A stretch of DNA of 64,000 bases from Nocardioides sp. zg-DK7169 (lineage in GTDB: Bacteria; Actinomycetota; Actinomycetes; Propionibacteriales; Nocardioidaceae): positions 171,146 through 235,145 of the forward strand of contig NZ_JABJRA010000009.1 of NCBI RefSeq assembly GCF_013155365.1, written 5' to 3'. The notes beneath the pieces were generated by a model that did not search any database, was not told the origin of the DNA, and was given only the letters and a program-made list of their open reading frames with translations. Position numbers and translations under genes: made by a program. Positions within the stretch are counted from its first letter, which is position 1, and the number at the start of each line of letters is the position of its first letter. Shown here piece after piece: positions 55,815-64,000 of the stretch.

Positions 55815-56597
55815 TCAGAAGGTCTCGAGGTCCCTGGGCGCGATGGTGATCGTGTCGAGCACCGGCTCGGGCATCGGGACCGGCTCGTGCTTCTTGGCCA
55901 GGCGCACCTCGGAGTGGGCGCCGCAGCCGTGGTCGAAGGAGACCACGCGGCCGTCGTCGTTGGCGTCGCCGTTGGCGCACACGCCGAACTGCTCGGCGAG
56001 CGGTCCGCCCAGGCGCATCAGGAACCCGCAGGTCGAGCAGGAGTCCGGGGCCGCCTGGGCGATCGGCGAGGACGGGCCGCCGTCGCCGTCGTACCAGCGC
56101 TGGGCGGCGAGGTCGCGGCCCTCCGGGGAGAGCGTGCGGGTGCGCCCGGCGTACAGCTCCTGGGCGACCGCGCGGATCTGCGCCTTGGCGTCGGCGTCCA
56201 GCGGGTCGTCGCCGAAGGAGTACGTCGGGACCAGGCGCGGGTCGTCGTCAGGCACCGGCAGCAGGTCGCCGGGCGAGAGGTCACCGGGCTTGATCCGCTC
56301 GCGGTAGGGCAGCCACGGCGGCGCGACGATGGCCTCGTCGCCGGGGATCAGCACGATCTCGTCGATGGTCACGTGCTTTTGGCGCGGGGCCCGCGCGACG
56401 GTCACCGACCAGCGCCAGCCGACGTAGCCGGCCCGGGTGCAGGTGAACAGGTGGGTGACCACCCGCTCCCCCTCCGCGAGGGTGCCGAGGTGGGCTCCGA
56501 CGTCGCCGGACTCGGTCTCGGCGAGGAGCGCGTCACGCGCGGCGTCGACCGCTGCAACGGCAGTGGCGTCGGGCCTGGGACGAGCGATCGTGGTCAC
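55815..56597 (-). CDS. DUF3027 domain protein
   Basis: This is a 260-residue soluble protein of the actinobacterial DUF3027 family. It has an N-terminal helix (ATAVAAVDAARDALLAETES), the conserved RWSVTVARAPRQKHVTIDEI and VLIPGDEAIVAPPWLPYRER, and a CSTCGF metal-like site plus a second Cys (FGVCANGDAN) and Cys/His in FDHGCGAHSEVRL, which together could bind zinc. It starts at a GTG; CATGAT 8 nt upstream is a possible -10. Function unknown. It is divergent from the second MFS gene. Confidence 0.85.
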   Translation of the reverse strand: MTTIARPRPDATAVAAVDAARDALLAETESGDVGAHLGTLAEGERVVTHLFTCTRAGYVGWRWSVTVARAPRQKHVTIDEIVLIPGDEAIVAPPWLPYRERIKPGDLSPGDLLPVPDDDPRLVPTYSFGDDPLDADAKAQIRAVAQELYAGRTRTLSPEGRDLAAQRWYDGDGGPSSPIAQAAPDSCSTCGFLMRLGGPLAEQFGVCANGDANDDGRVVSFDHGCGAHSEVRLAKKHEPVPMPEPVLDTITIAPRDLETF

Positions 56598-56704
56598 GGC
56601 GCGTAATCATGTCTCATGCGGGGCCTGTCTGTCAGGTCGCCCCCGGACTCACCGGCACACGGGGTCGTGTCACTGCCCCCGCCCACCCGCCCGGACCGGG
56701 CAGG

Positions 56705-58156
56705 ATGACCACCATGACCTCCACGCCTCCCGATCCCGGGGACGCTCCCGCCGACGCCGGCCACGGGGTGGGCCACGCCCTCGGCAACGGGGTGCGCACC
56801 ACCGCGCACGGCGTCGCGGCGGCCGGGCGCGCGACCGCGCGCACCGGCCGGTTCGTGGGCCAGCAGGTCCGGCGCGCCGCCAGCGCGCAGGGCGCCGGCG
56901 AGTCCGGCCTGAACCGGCTGATGTACCTGCACTTCTTCAACACCGCCGGCGACGCCGCGGTGGCGATCTCGCTCGCGGGCTCGCTGTTCTTCCAGGTGCC
57001 CTCGGGCGAGGCGCGCGGCCAGGTCGCGCTCTTCCTGGCCCTGACGATGCTGCCGTTCGCGATCGTCGCCCCGCTGATCGGGCCGTTCCTGGACCGGTTC
57101 AGCTCGGGTCGGCGCTGGGCGATCGGCACCACGATGGCGGCCCGCGCGTTCCTGTGCTGGGGCCTCGCCGGCGCGGTCCACACCGAGTCGCCGTGGGTGT
57201 TCGCCGCGGCGCTGGGCGTGCTCGTGTCCTCCAAGGCGTACGGCGTGACGCGGGCGGCCGCGGTCCCCCGCCTGCTGCCGCGCGGCTTCACCCTGGTCCG
57301 CGCCAACGGCCGGGTCTCGCTGTCCGGGATCATCGCGACGGCCGTGTCCGCGCCGATCGCGGGGCTCGCCTCGCTCGCGGGCTCGCAGTGGTCGCTGCGC
57401 TACGCGTTCGTGCTGTTCACGATCGCCACGATCTGCGCGATCCGGCTGCCCGAGCGCGTCGACTCCAGCGCCGGCGAGGGCACCCTGGTGCTGCGCGGCG
57501 AGACCGTCGCGGCCACGCCGCCGGGGCGCCGCCAGCGCACCCGGATCCCGGCGCCGGTGGCGTTCGCGCTGCGCACCAACTGCGGGCCGCGGTGGCTCTC
57601 GGGGTTCCTCATCATGTTCATGGCGTTCCTGCTGCGCGAGAACCCGCCGGACAGCGGGCTGCGCGCGGAGATCCTGATCGGCCTGGTCGTCGGCGCGGCC
57701 GGCGTCGGCAACACCCTGGGCGTGGCGGCCGCGGCGCTGCTCAAGCGGATCAACCCGTCGGTCGCGGTGGTCGTCGCGCTGCTGGCCGACGTGGCCGCGG
57801 CGTTGCTCGCCTGGAGCTTCTACGGCGTCGTGACGCTCGCCGTCCTGGGCCTGACCGCGGGCTTCTCCCAGACCCTGGCGAAGTTCTGCCTGGACTCCAC
57901 GATCCAGCGCGACGTGCCGCCGCAGGTGCAGGCCAGCGCGTTCGCGCGCAGCGACACCCTGCTCCAGCTGGCCTGGGTGCTGGGCGGGTTCGTCGGCATC
58001 GTGCTGCCCCTGGAGCCGGCCCGGCTCGGGCTGGGCGTCGCCGCGGTCGTGCTCGTCGCGTGGACGGCGTACGTGCTCAGCTCGCGCACCCGCAAGGTGC
58101 CGATGGGCGTGCGGACCCGGCCCGCCGAGGAGCCGGCGGGCCGCAGCGCCGGCTGA
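56705..58156 (+). CDS. MFS transporter with long N-terminal cytoplasmic segment
   Basis: This is a 483-residue MFS protein. Residues 1-72 are a soluble Gly/Ala/Arg-rich segment (GHGVGHALGNGVRTTAHGVA); then about twelve helices start at LMYLHFFNTAGDAAVAISLA. The loop after helix 2 is LIGPFLDRFSSGRRWAIGTT, a variant of the MFS A motif. It is close to the actinobacterial proteins next to DUF3027. The ATG at 56705 or 56714 may be used; AGGA is 8 nt before the second. Substrate unknown. Confidence 0.85.
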   Translation: MTTMTSTPPDPGDAPADAGHGVGHALGNGVRTTAHGVAAAGRATARTGRFVGQQVRRAASAQGAGESGLNRLMYLHFFNTAGDAAVAISLAGSLFFQVPSGEARGQVALFLALTMLPFAIVAPLIGPFLDRFSSGRRWAIGTTMAARAFLCWGLAGAVHTESPWVFAAALGVLVSSKAYGVTRAAAVPRLLPRGFTLVRANGRVSLSGIIATAVSAPIAGLASLAGSQWSLRYAFVLFTIATICAIRLPERVDSSAGEGTLVLRGETVAATPPGRRQRTRIPAPVAFALRTNCGPRWLSGFLIMFMAFLLRENPPDSGLRAEILIGLVVGAAGVGNTLGVAAAALLKRINPSVAVVVALLADVAAALLAWSFYGVVTLAVLGLTAGFSQTLAKFCLDSTIQRDVPPQVQASAFARSDTLLQLAWVLGGFVGIVLPLEPARLGLGVAAVVLVAWTAYVLSSRTRKVPMGVRTRPAEEPAGRSAG

Positions 58157-58159
58157 GGC

Positions 58160-58555
58160 TCAGAGCTCCAGCTGGTCGGCGAGCGCGCGCAGCAGCTTGG
58201 CCACCGGCGCGGCGGTCCGCGAGTCGGGGTGGCGACCGTGGCGGTAGGTCTCCCCGATGCCGTCGAGGACCCGGATCAGGTCCTCCACGATCGGGACCAT
58301 CTCCTCGGGCTTGCGGCGCGAGGCGTTGCGCTGGTTGCGCGAGACCGAGGCGGGCGCGTCGAGGACGCGCACCTGGAGGGCCTGCTCGCCGCGCCGGCCC
58401 TGGGCGATGCCGAACTCCACGCGGGTGCCCGCCTTGATGGTGGTGACGCCGGGCGGCAGTGCCTCGGCGCGGACGTAGACGTCCGCCCCCTCGTCCTGGG
58501 ACAGGAAGCCGAAGCCCTTCTCGGCGTCGTACCACTTCACCTTGCCAGTGGGCAC
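58160..58555 (-). CDS. Cold-shock protein with C-terminal extension
   Basis: This is a 131-residue protein. Residues 1-67 are a CSD/OB fold with RNP1-like KGFGFLSQDEG and RNP2-like DVYVRAEALPPG, so it should bind single-stranded RNA or DNA. The remaining 65 residues (SRNQRNASRRKPEEMVPIVE, then helical) are a longer extension found in actinobacterial homologues next to DUF3027 genes. Both RNA-binding aromatic positions (W8, F15, F17) are retained. GTG start. It is convergent with the MFS gene, with 3 bp between stops. Confidence 0.9.
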   Translation of the reverse strand: MPTGKVKWYDAEKGFGFLSQDEGADVYVRAEALPPGVTTIKAGTRVEFGIAQGRRGEQALQVRVLDAPASVSRNQRNASRRKPEEMVPIVEDLIRVLDGIGETYRHGRHPDSRTAAPVAKLLRALADQLEL

Positions 58556-58669
58556 GGTCAGACCTCTTCTGCTGGGCGAGCGCCCGGGCGGGGCCGGGTG
58601 CGGGATCGCACAGCCTATGTGTGCTGCGCGGGACGCACCACCGCGACGTCCCGGTCCGGGACCCCCCGA

Positions 58670-60118
58670 TCAGGACCGGTGTCCGGGGTCGAGTGCCTCG
58701 TTCATCGATCCCGAGCGGAAGCCCCGCGGGTCGAGGGCGGCGTCGGCGAACCCGGCCGCGCGCACGGCGGCCAGCACCCCCGCCTCGAGGGCCGGGGCCA
58801 GGGGCAGCAGGGCGGCGTCGACCTCCACCGAGGCCCGCTCCCCCAGGTCGCGGACCCGCAGGTCGCGCAGCGCTACGTCGTGCAGCGCGGCGCGGGCCGC
58901 CGCCTCCGCCCGCTCGACGCGCGCCAGCCGGTGCGGGGTGATCTCCACGCCGTAGGCCACCCGGGAGGACAGGCACGCGGCGGCCGGCTTGTCCCAGGTG
59001 GGCAGCCCCCAGCGGCGCGACGCCGCCCGCACCTGCTCCTTGGTCAGCCCCGCGTCGCGCAGCGGGGTCACCGCGCCGCGCTCGGCGGCGGCCCGGATGC
59101 CGGGGCGGAAGCCCGCGACCGCGTCGTCGGCGTTGGTGCCGGTCGCGACGGCGGCCAGCCCGCGCTCGTGCGCGAGCGGGACCAGCACGTCCAGCAGCTC
59201 GGCCTTGCAGAACGCGCAGCGGTCGCCCTCGTTGGCGCGGTAGCCGCCGCGGTCGAGCTCGTGGGTCTCGGGGGTCAGCAGCTCCACCCCGAGCTCCTCG
59301 GCGAACGCGCGGGCCGGGTCGCGCTCGGCCTGCGGCAGGGAGTGCGAGAGCCCGGTCGCGGCGACCACCCGGTCCGGGCCGAGGGCGCGCACCGCGGCGG
59401 CGAGCAGGAGGGCGCTGTCGGCTCCCCCGCTGAAGGCCACCAGCAGCGAGCCCCGCGCACGCAGGTCGGCCTCGAGCGCGGCCAGGCGGGTGGTGAGCAG
59501 GTGCTCCTCCAGCCAGGCGGGGAACTCGCCCAGGTCGTCGAGGACCACGTGGGTGCCGGCCTCGAGCAGCTCCTCGCGGGTGCACCCGCCGGTCAGCACC
59601 GACACGCTCGTCACCCCGGCGGCCAGCGCGCCCTCCACGTCGTGGACGTGGTCGCCGACGTAGACCGACGCGCCCTCGCGCTGCAGCACCGCCGCCTTGC
59701 CGACGCCCCACACCCACCCCTCGAGCACGTCGACGTCGAGGCCGAGGTGGTCGACGTGGAGGCGGGCGTTCTCGGGGAACTTGCCGGTGACCACCACGGT
59801 GCGCCCGCCGTGGCGTCGTACGGCGGCGAGCGCCTCGTGGGCGCCGGCGAGGGCGGGCACCGAGGCGATCGCGTGCTCGGGGTAGATCGCGCGGAAGCGG
59901 TCCCCGGCGGCCGGGACCGTCTCGGGCGGCAGGTGCGGGGCGAGCAGGTGCTCCAGGGGCGGGCCCAGGCGCCGGGTCATCTCCGCCACGGGGAGGTCCA
60001 CGCCCAGCTCGGCGCCGAGCGCGGTGAGGACCGCCGAGAAGCCGGGCACGGTGTCGATCAGGGTCAGGTCGAGGTCGAACCCGACGACGAGGCGGGCGGG
60101 CTCCGGCGTCGCGGTCAT
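58670..60118 (-). CDS. HAD hydrolase - LarE (sacrificial sulfur transferase) fusion
   Basis: This is a single 482-residue reading frame. Residues about 10-215 form a HAD-type phosphatase: GFDLDLTLIDTVPGF with the nucleophile Asp and Asp+2, VVVTGKFPEN and YVGDHVHDVEGAL. Residues about 225-475 form LarE: PP-loop LLVAFSGGADSALLL, EGDRCAFCKAELLD, and WDKPAAACLSSRVAYGVEIT with the sacrificial Cys. LarE makes the nickel-pincer nucleotide of lactate racemase and related enzymes with LarB and LarC, neither of which is nearby. No frameshift is seen. TACGCT lies 7 nt before the ATG at 60118, implying a leaderless start. Confidence 0.88.
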   Translation of the reverse strand: MTATPEPARLVVGFDLDLTLIDTVPGFSAVLTALGAELGVDLPVAEMTRRLGPPLEHLLAPHLPPETVPAAGDRFRAIYPEHAIASVPALAGAHEALAAVRRHGGRTVVVTGKFPENARLHVDHLGLDVDVLEGWVWGVGKAAVLQREGASVYVGDHVHDVEGALAAGVTSVSVLTGGCTREELLEAGTHVVLDDLGEFPAWLEEHLLTTRLAALEADLRARGSLLVAFSGGADSALLLAAAVRALGPDRVVAATGLSHSLPQAERDPARAFAEELGVELLTPETHELDRGGYRANEGDRCAFCKAELLDVLVPLAHERGLAAVATGTNADDAVAGFRPGIRAAAERGAVTPLRDAGLTKEQVRAASRRWGLPTWDKPAAACLSSRVAYGVEITPHRLARVERAEAAARAALHDVALRDLRVRDLGERASVEVDAALLPLAPALEAGVLAAVRAAGFADAALDPRGFRSGSMNEALDPGHRS

Positions 60119-60124
60119 GGCGCA

Positions 60125-60130
60125 GAGCGT
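60125..60130 (-). promoter_or_regulatory. Leaderless -10 box for HAD-LarE gene
   Basis: On the minus strand TACGCT lies upstream of CTGCGCC and then the ATG at 60118. The spacing is 7 nt. Confidence 0.5.
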
Positions 60131-60230
60131 AGGCAGACGTTTGTCAGCACGGCCACCGGTCGGCCAGTCTGTGGGCCCGGGGCCCGAGGTGGGCACTGGG
60201 AGGGACGAGAGAACCGAGCCGGGAGTCGAG

Positions 60231-62435
60231 ATGGGCAGCAGGCGCACGCGGGCGACGACGCGACGGGCACGTCGCGCGCCGGGTGTGCGTCGCGGGCCCC
60301 TCTCCGCGCTGCTCGCGGCCGGTGTGGCCGTCGGGGTCGCCGTCTCCTCGTTGGTCGTGTCGCACCCCTCCTCCGCGTCGCGGGCGCCCAGCCCCGCGGA
60401 GGGCGGCGAGGCCCGCCTGCACCTGGTGGCCCTGACCGGGCCCGGGTCGGCCGCCGCCGACCGGCTCTTCCCCACCGGCCCGGCCCGCGAGCTGGCCCGC
60501 CAGCAGCGGCTGCTGGAGCGGGTGGGCGCCCCCGAGCCCGTCTACCGCTGGACCACCGCGCTCAGCGGGGTCGCGGTCGAGCTCACCGACACCCAGGTGC
60601 GCGCGCTGCGCGCCGACCCCGACGTCGCCCTCGTCGAGCCCGACACCGTGCGCCCGCTGGCCGGCCTGCGCGCCGCGGCCACCGCGACGGTGCCCGGCGT
60701 ACCGCCCGCGGGACGTGACACCGGCGGGGCCGGCACCGTCATCGGGCTGGTCGACAGCGGCCTGCACCCGGACGGCCCCGTCTTCTCCGGCTCCCCCGGC
60801 CTGGGCCGCGCGCCCCGCGACTTCCGCGGCACCTGCGAGACCGCACCGGACTGGGACGCCTCCGCATGCACCGACAAGGTGCTCGCCGCCCGGTGGTACC
60901 TCGAGGGCTTCGGCCGTGACCGGCTGCGCGCGGCCTCCTCGCTGTCCCCGCGCGACGACCACGGCCACGGCACCCGCTCGGCCTCCGTCGCGGCGGGCAA
61001 CAGCCACGTGACGGTGCGGGTGGGGGACGAGGACCTCGGTACGCACTCCGGCGCCGCGCCGCAGGCCCGGCTCGCGATCTACAAGGCCTGCTGGACCGCG
61101 CCGGACCCCGCCGACGACGGCTGCGCGAGCTCCGACCTGGTCACCGCGATCGACCAGGCCACCGCCGACCGGGTCGACGTGCTCAGCGTCGCCGTCGGCG
61201 GTGCCCCCGGCCCCGACGTGGTCGAGCTCGCGCTGCTCGGCGCGGCCGAGGCCGACATCGTGGTGGTCGCCGCCGCGGGCAACGGCGGCTCCCGCTCGTG
61301 GGCCGCGCACCCCTCCCCCTGGGTCACCACCGTCGGCGGCACCGCCGGCGTGCAGCGCCGCGGCCGGGTCGCCCTGGGCGACGGCGGCCCGGTGCTCGGC
61401 GGCGCGATGGCCTCCCGCCGCCCGGTCGGGCCGGCCCCGCTGGTGCGCGCCGCCGACGTGCCCGCCCCCGGCGTCCCCCGCGACCGGGCCCGCCAGTGCG
61501 CCCCCGGCAGCCTCGACGCCGCGCAGGTGCGCGGCGCGATCGTCGTGTGCGACCGCGGCCTGGTCGGCCGCGTCGACAAGTCCGCCGCCGTCGAGCTGGC
61601 CGACGGGGCCGGCATGGTCCTGCTCAACACCGGCCGCGGCTCGGTGGACGCCGACCTGCACAGCGTGCCGACCGTGCACCTCGCGCAGCGCGACGCCGAG
61701 CGGCTGCGCACCTGGGTCCGCGGCCACCGCGGGGCGCTCGTGACCCTGCGCCCCGACGGCCACCGCCAGCCGCGCGCGAAGGTCGCCGGCTTCTCCCCTG
61801 GCGGGGACCCCGCCGCCGCGTTCCTCAAGCCGGACCTGCTCGCCCCCGCCACCGGGGTGCTCAGCGCCGTACCGCCGCGGACGCGCGCGGAGCGCTGGGA
61901 CTTCGCGAGCGGTACGTCGGTGGCCACCGCCCACACCGCCGGTGTGGCGGCCCGGCTGCGGGCGCGGCGCGACTGGTCGGCCGCGGCGGTCCGCTCCGCC
62001 CTGGCCACCACCAGCACCCCGGTCTCCGGGTCGGTGCTGCGCACCGGTGCCGGGCGGCTGCGCCCCGAGCTCACGTCGCGCCCGGGCCTGGTGCACGACG
62101 TCGACCCGCGCGACTACCGCCGCTGGCTCGAGGGGTCGCTGGGCCGCGAGCTCAACACGCCCTCGGTGCTCCTCCACGAGGGGCGCGACGTGGCCCGGCG
62201 CACGATCACCAACGTCGGACGGCAGGCGCTGTACTTCTCCTCCTCCGCCTCCGGCTTCGAGCACTACGACGTGCGGGTCACGCCCGCCGCGGTGCGCCTG
62301 GCGCCCGGGGAGTCCGCGACCTACACGGTGCGGGTGAGCGGCCCCGCGGGCGCACGCCCGGCCGACGACGGCGTCGTCACCTGGCGCGGCGCCACCGGCA
62401 CCCGCACCCGGGTCCCGGTGCTCATCACCCGCTGA
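60231..62435 (+). CDS. Secreted S8 family subtilisin-like serine protease
   Basis: This is a 734-residue protease. It has a basic N terminus and hydrophobic signal (PLSALLAAGVAVGVAVSSLV, about residues 27-50) and an inhibitor I9-type propeptide (about 60-145, with VYRWTTALSGVAVELTDTQV). The catalytic domain has Asp175 (GLVDSGL), His244 (DDHGHGT) and Ser563 (GTSVATAHTAGV). A PA-like insertion lies between His and Ser (RGAIVVCDRGLVGRVDKSAA), and a C-terminal fibronectin-III-like domain ends VTWRGATGTRTRVPVLITR. This architecture is that of plant-type subtilases, also frequent in actinobacteria. GGGAG lies 5 nt before the ATG. It should be exported and active on proteins outside the cell. Confidence 0.9.
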   Translation: MGSRRTRATTRRARRAPGVRRGPLSALLAAGVAVGVAVSSLVVSHPSSASRAPSPAEGGEARLHLVALTGPGSAAADRLFPTGPARELARQQRLLERVGAPEPVYRWTTALSGVAVELTDTQVRALRADPDVALVEPDTVRPLAGLRAAATATVPGVPPAGRDTGGAGTVIGLVDSGLHPDGPVFSGSPGLGRAPRDFRGTCETAPDWDASACTDKVLAARWYLEGFGRDRLRAASSLSPRDDHGHGTRSASVAAGNSHVTVRVGDEDLGTHSGAAPQARLAIYKACWTAPDPADDGCASSDLVTAIDQATADRVDVLSVAVGGAPGPDVVELALLGAAEADIVVVAAAGNGGSRSWAAHPSPWVTTVGGTAGVQRRGRVALGDGGPVLGGAMASRRPVGPAPLVRAADVPAPGVPRDRARQCAPGSLDAAQVRGAIVVCDRGLVGRVDKSAAVELADGAGMVLLNTGRGSVDADLHSVPTVHLAQRDAERLRTWVRGHRGALVTLRPDGHRQPRAKVAGFSPGGDPAAAFLKPDLLAPATGVLSAVPPRTRAERWDFASGTSVATAHTAGVAARLRARRDWSAAAVRSALATTSTPVSGSVLRTGAGRLRPELTSRPGLVHDVDPRDYRRWLEGSLGRELNTPSVLLHEGRDVARRTITNVGRQALYFSSSASGFEHYDVRVTPAAVRLAPGESATYTVRVSGPAGARPADDGVVTWRGATGTRTRVPVLITR

Positions 62436-62438
62436 CGG

Positions 62439-63341
62439 CTACGCCTCGCGAGTCACCTCCATCACCCGCTCGCCGAAGCAGACGCGGTCGTGCGCCAGCA
62501 GCGTGGTCGCCCGTCCCGGGACGAGCTCGCGCCGGGCCCGGCCGCGCACCAGCACCGTGCCGTCGCCCGAGCCGCGGTCCATCACCACCAGGGTCCGCCC
62601 GGCCACCACCTGGAGCTGGGCGTGGGTGCCGGTCGCGACGCCGTCGAAGCCGCGGGTCACCCGCCGCTGCACCGGCTCCCCGCGGGCCGGCTCAGGAGCA
62701 CGCCCGAGGAGGGTCAGGCCCTCCACCAGGAACGTCTCGCCGGTGTCGAAGCGGACCCGCCAGCGGGCTGCCGGGCCTCCCGGGGCAGGAGCCTCGGAGG
62801 CGTCGGCGTCGGGGGCAGCGGGGGCGGGCAGGAGCTGCTGGGTGGTCAGGTTGAGCAGCTCGGGCGGCGCGGGGGCCGGCTCCGGTTCCCCACCGGTCGC
62901 GGTGCGCACGTCGAGGACCGCCGAGCCCACGCGCCGGTCGTGCCAGCCGCGCCGTCGCCCGGCCGGGTCGAGGAGAGCGGTCCACGCGAGGACCGCGAGC
63001 CCGGTCCCCAGGGTCGGGACGCCGACGCCCGCCACCAGCGCGGCGCGCAGGAGGGCGTCGCGCGCCCCGAGCGGGCCGGCGCCGTCCGCACGCAGCACCC
63101 GGATCCCGAGCGCTGCGCGTCCCGGCGAGGCGCCGGTCAGCCCGAGCGCCACCGCGACGAGCACCGCTCCCGCGACCAGCACCGCGGCGGCGAGTCCGAG
63201 GCCGACCGGGAGCCCGAGGCCGGCGGACCACCCGGCGTACGCCACGGCCGCGGCCGGCAGGCCCACCGCGACCAGGTCGAGGAGCGCGGCGTGGAAGCGG
63301 CGCTCGAGCCCGGCCGGCGGGCAGCGGGTCAGGTCGCGCAC
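62439..63341 (-). CDS. RDD-FHA fusion membrane protein
   Basis: This is a 300-residue protein. The RDD domain (residues about 10-145) has Arg15 and Asp22 in LERRFHAALLDLVAVGLPAA and the later GASPGRAALGIRVLRADG. An Ala/Pro-rich linker (about 150-195) leads to a C-terminal FHA domain (about 197-298) with LLGRAPEP, THAQLQVVAGRTLVVMDRGS and GDGTVL. FHA domains bind phosphothreonine, so this should be a membrane protein controlled by a Ser/Thr kinase. The ending (TAG stop) is 3 bp from the convergent protease stop. It follows the other FHA gene by 10 bp. GTG start. Confidence 0.87.
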   Translation of the reverse strand: MRDLTRCPPAGLERRFHAALLDLVAVGLPAAAVAYAGWSAGLGLPVGLGLAAAVLVAGAVLVAVALGLTGASPGRAALGIRVLRADGAGPLGARDALLRAALVAGVGVPTLGTGLAVLAWTALLDPAGRRRGWHDRRVGSAVLDVRTATGGEPEPAPAPPELLNLTTQQLLPAPAAPDADASEAPAPGGPAARWRVRFDTGETFLVEGLTLLGRAPEPARGEPVQRRVTRGFDGVATGTHAQLQVVAGRTLVVMDRGSGDGTVLVRGRARRELVPGRATTLLAHDRVCFGERVMEVTREA

Positions 63342-63351
63342 GGCGGCACCG

Positions 63352-64000
63352 TCAGGGGGTGGTGACCTGGATGGTGACGCCGTCGCCGAGGTCGATCAGC
63401 GAGCCGGGGACCAGGCGTGCGGAGATGCCCGGCTGGAGCGCCTCGGGAGGCAGCCCGGGACGGGCGAGCACGCTGCCGTTGGTCGAGCCGAGGTCGGTCA
63501 CGACCGCCGAGCCCATGTCGGCCCCCGCGCCCGGGCTCACCTCGAGGTGGGTCGCGGAGATCTCCTGGTGCGGGCTCGGCACGGTCACCAGGCGCGCGTC
63601 CTCACCGCCCGCCACGCGCCGGGCCTCGGGCGCCCGCCCGATCAGGACCGGTCGGTCCACGTCGACCACGGTGCCGTCGGAGACCACCAGGCGGGCCACC
63701 ACGGGGCTCGGGGCGGTGACGGGCTCCGGCCCCGGCGGCGGGGTGCGCCCGTGGCGGCCCAGGTCGTAGCGCTCGTCGGCACCGGTGGCCCAGCCGATCG
63801 GCGCGCCCGCGGGCGGCGTGGTGGGCACGGGCGAGGGCCCGCCCATCGGCGGCGGGGGCACCGGCGGGAGGTCGGAGACCGCGGGAAGGTACGTCGTGGG
63901 CGCCTCCGCGTCGCCGAACGGCGGGGGCGGGGGGCTCGTCGGCGGGGTCGCCGGAGGCGGGGGCGGCGGGGTCGCGGGTGCGGCCGGCGGGGCGGGCGGG
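63352..64000 (-). CDS. Pro-rich FHA domain protein, 5' end outside the window
   Basis: The frame is open from 63352 to the window edge on the minus strand, so the start lies beyond 64000. The C-terminal FHA domain (last 105 residues) has LIGRAPEARRVAGGEDARLV, SATHLEVSPGAG and the signature VTDLGSTNGSVLARPG. The preceding 100 or so residues are very rich in proline and alanine (runs of four to six Pro, with SPPPPPFGDAEAPTTYLPAV). Such phosphothreonine readers often sit in operons with Ser/Thr kinases or secretion genes, which may be just outside. A start inside the window (GTG near 63861) would truncate the protein and is unlikely. Confidence 0.8.
   Translation of the reverse strand, partial: PPAPPAAPATPPPPPPATPPTSPPPPPFGDAEAPTTYLPAVSDLPPVPPPPMGGPSPVPTTPPAGAPIGWATGADERYDLGRHGRTPPPGPEPVTAPSPVVARLVVSDGTVVDVDRPVLIGRAPEARRVAGGEDARLVTVPSPHQEISATHLEVSPGAGADMGSAVVTDLGSTNGSVLARPGLPPEALQPGISARLVPGSLIDLGDGVTIQVTTP

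Overview
The window looks like a chromosome segment from a high-GC actinobacterium, most likely Nocardioides or another Nocardioidaceae. The evidence is GC-rich sequence throughout, heavy GTG start usage, many leaderless genes with a TANNNT -10 box 6-7 nt before the start codon, and actinobacterial families (DUF3027, DUF2530, DUF2786, the moxR2-type cluster, PP-loop/HAD proteins). Most of it is core genome. I saw no tRNA, rRNA, CRISPR array, transposase or prophage gene.

Layout. (1) 1-2.4 kb: end of an FG-GAP repeat protein, a small membrane protein, and GntR and TetR regulators. (2) 2.5-8.6 kb: a TetR-divergent catabolic operon of two short-chain dehydrogenases, an aminoglycoside-phosphotransferase-like kinase, two acyl-CoA dehydrogenases and an HSL-type hydrolase. 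It resembles modules that phosphorylate 4-hydroxyacyl-CoA. (3) 8.8-15.1 kb: a PucR-type regulator divergent from a complete branched-chain amino-acid type ABC transporter (livG-F-H-M and a lipoprotein binding protein). (4) 15.2-19.9 kb: small kinase-like protein, RsmC-like methyltransferase, truA, PfkB sugar kinase, YhcF-type GntR, DUF2786 protein.

(5) 19.9-37.7 kb: a long minus-strand ribosomal protein supercluster, rpsJ through rplQ, with secY, adk, map, infA and rpoA. It is interrupted by a luciferase-like flavin oxidoreductase between map and infA and punctuated by a strong terminator after rplO. (6) 38.2-45.6 kb: a conserved actinobacterial moxR2-type cluster (membrane protein, DUF4129, DUF4350, MoxR ATPase, DUF58, a 46-residue membrane peptide, SpoIIM-like, RDD). 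(7) 45.6-47.4 kb: trmB, AraC regulator, VOC protein. (8) 47.4-51.8 kb: the str operon rpsL-rpsG-fusA-tuf on the minus strand. (9) 52-64 kb: MarR-MFS pair, AzgA-type purine permease, DUF2530, DUF3027, second MFS, cold-shock protein, a HAD-LarE fusion, a secreted subtilase, and RDD-FHA and FHA proteins running off the end.

The most unusual structure is a pair of related intergenic elements (8563-8832 and 15087-15247). Each has a left array of 22-bp tandem repeats, a conserved 43-44 bp core with a terminal stem, and a right array of 22-bp repeats that is a diverged inverted version of the left. The second notable signal is a 25-bp identical motif, containing a 5-bp hairpin, at nearly the same distance upstream of both rpsJ and rpsL. 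It suggests a common leader control of the S10 and str operons.
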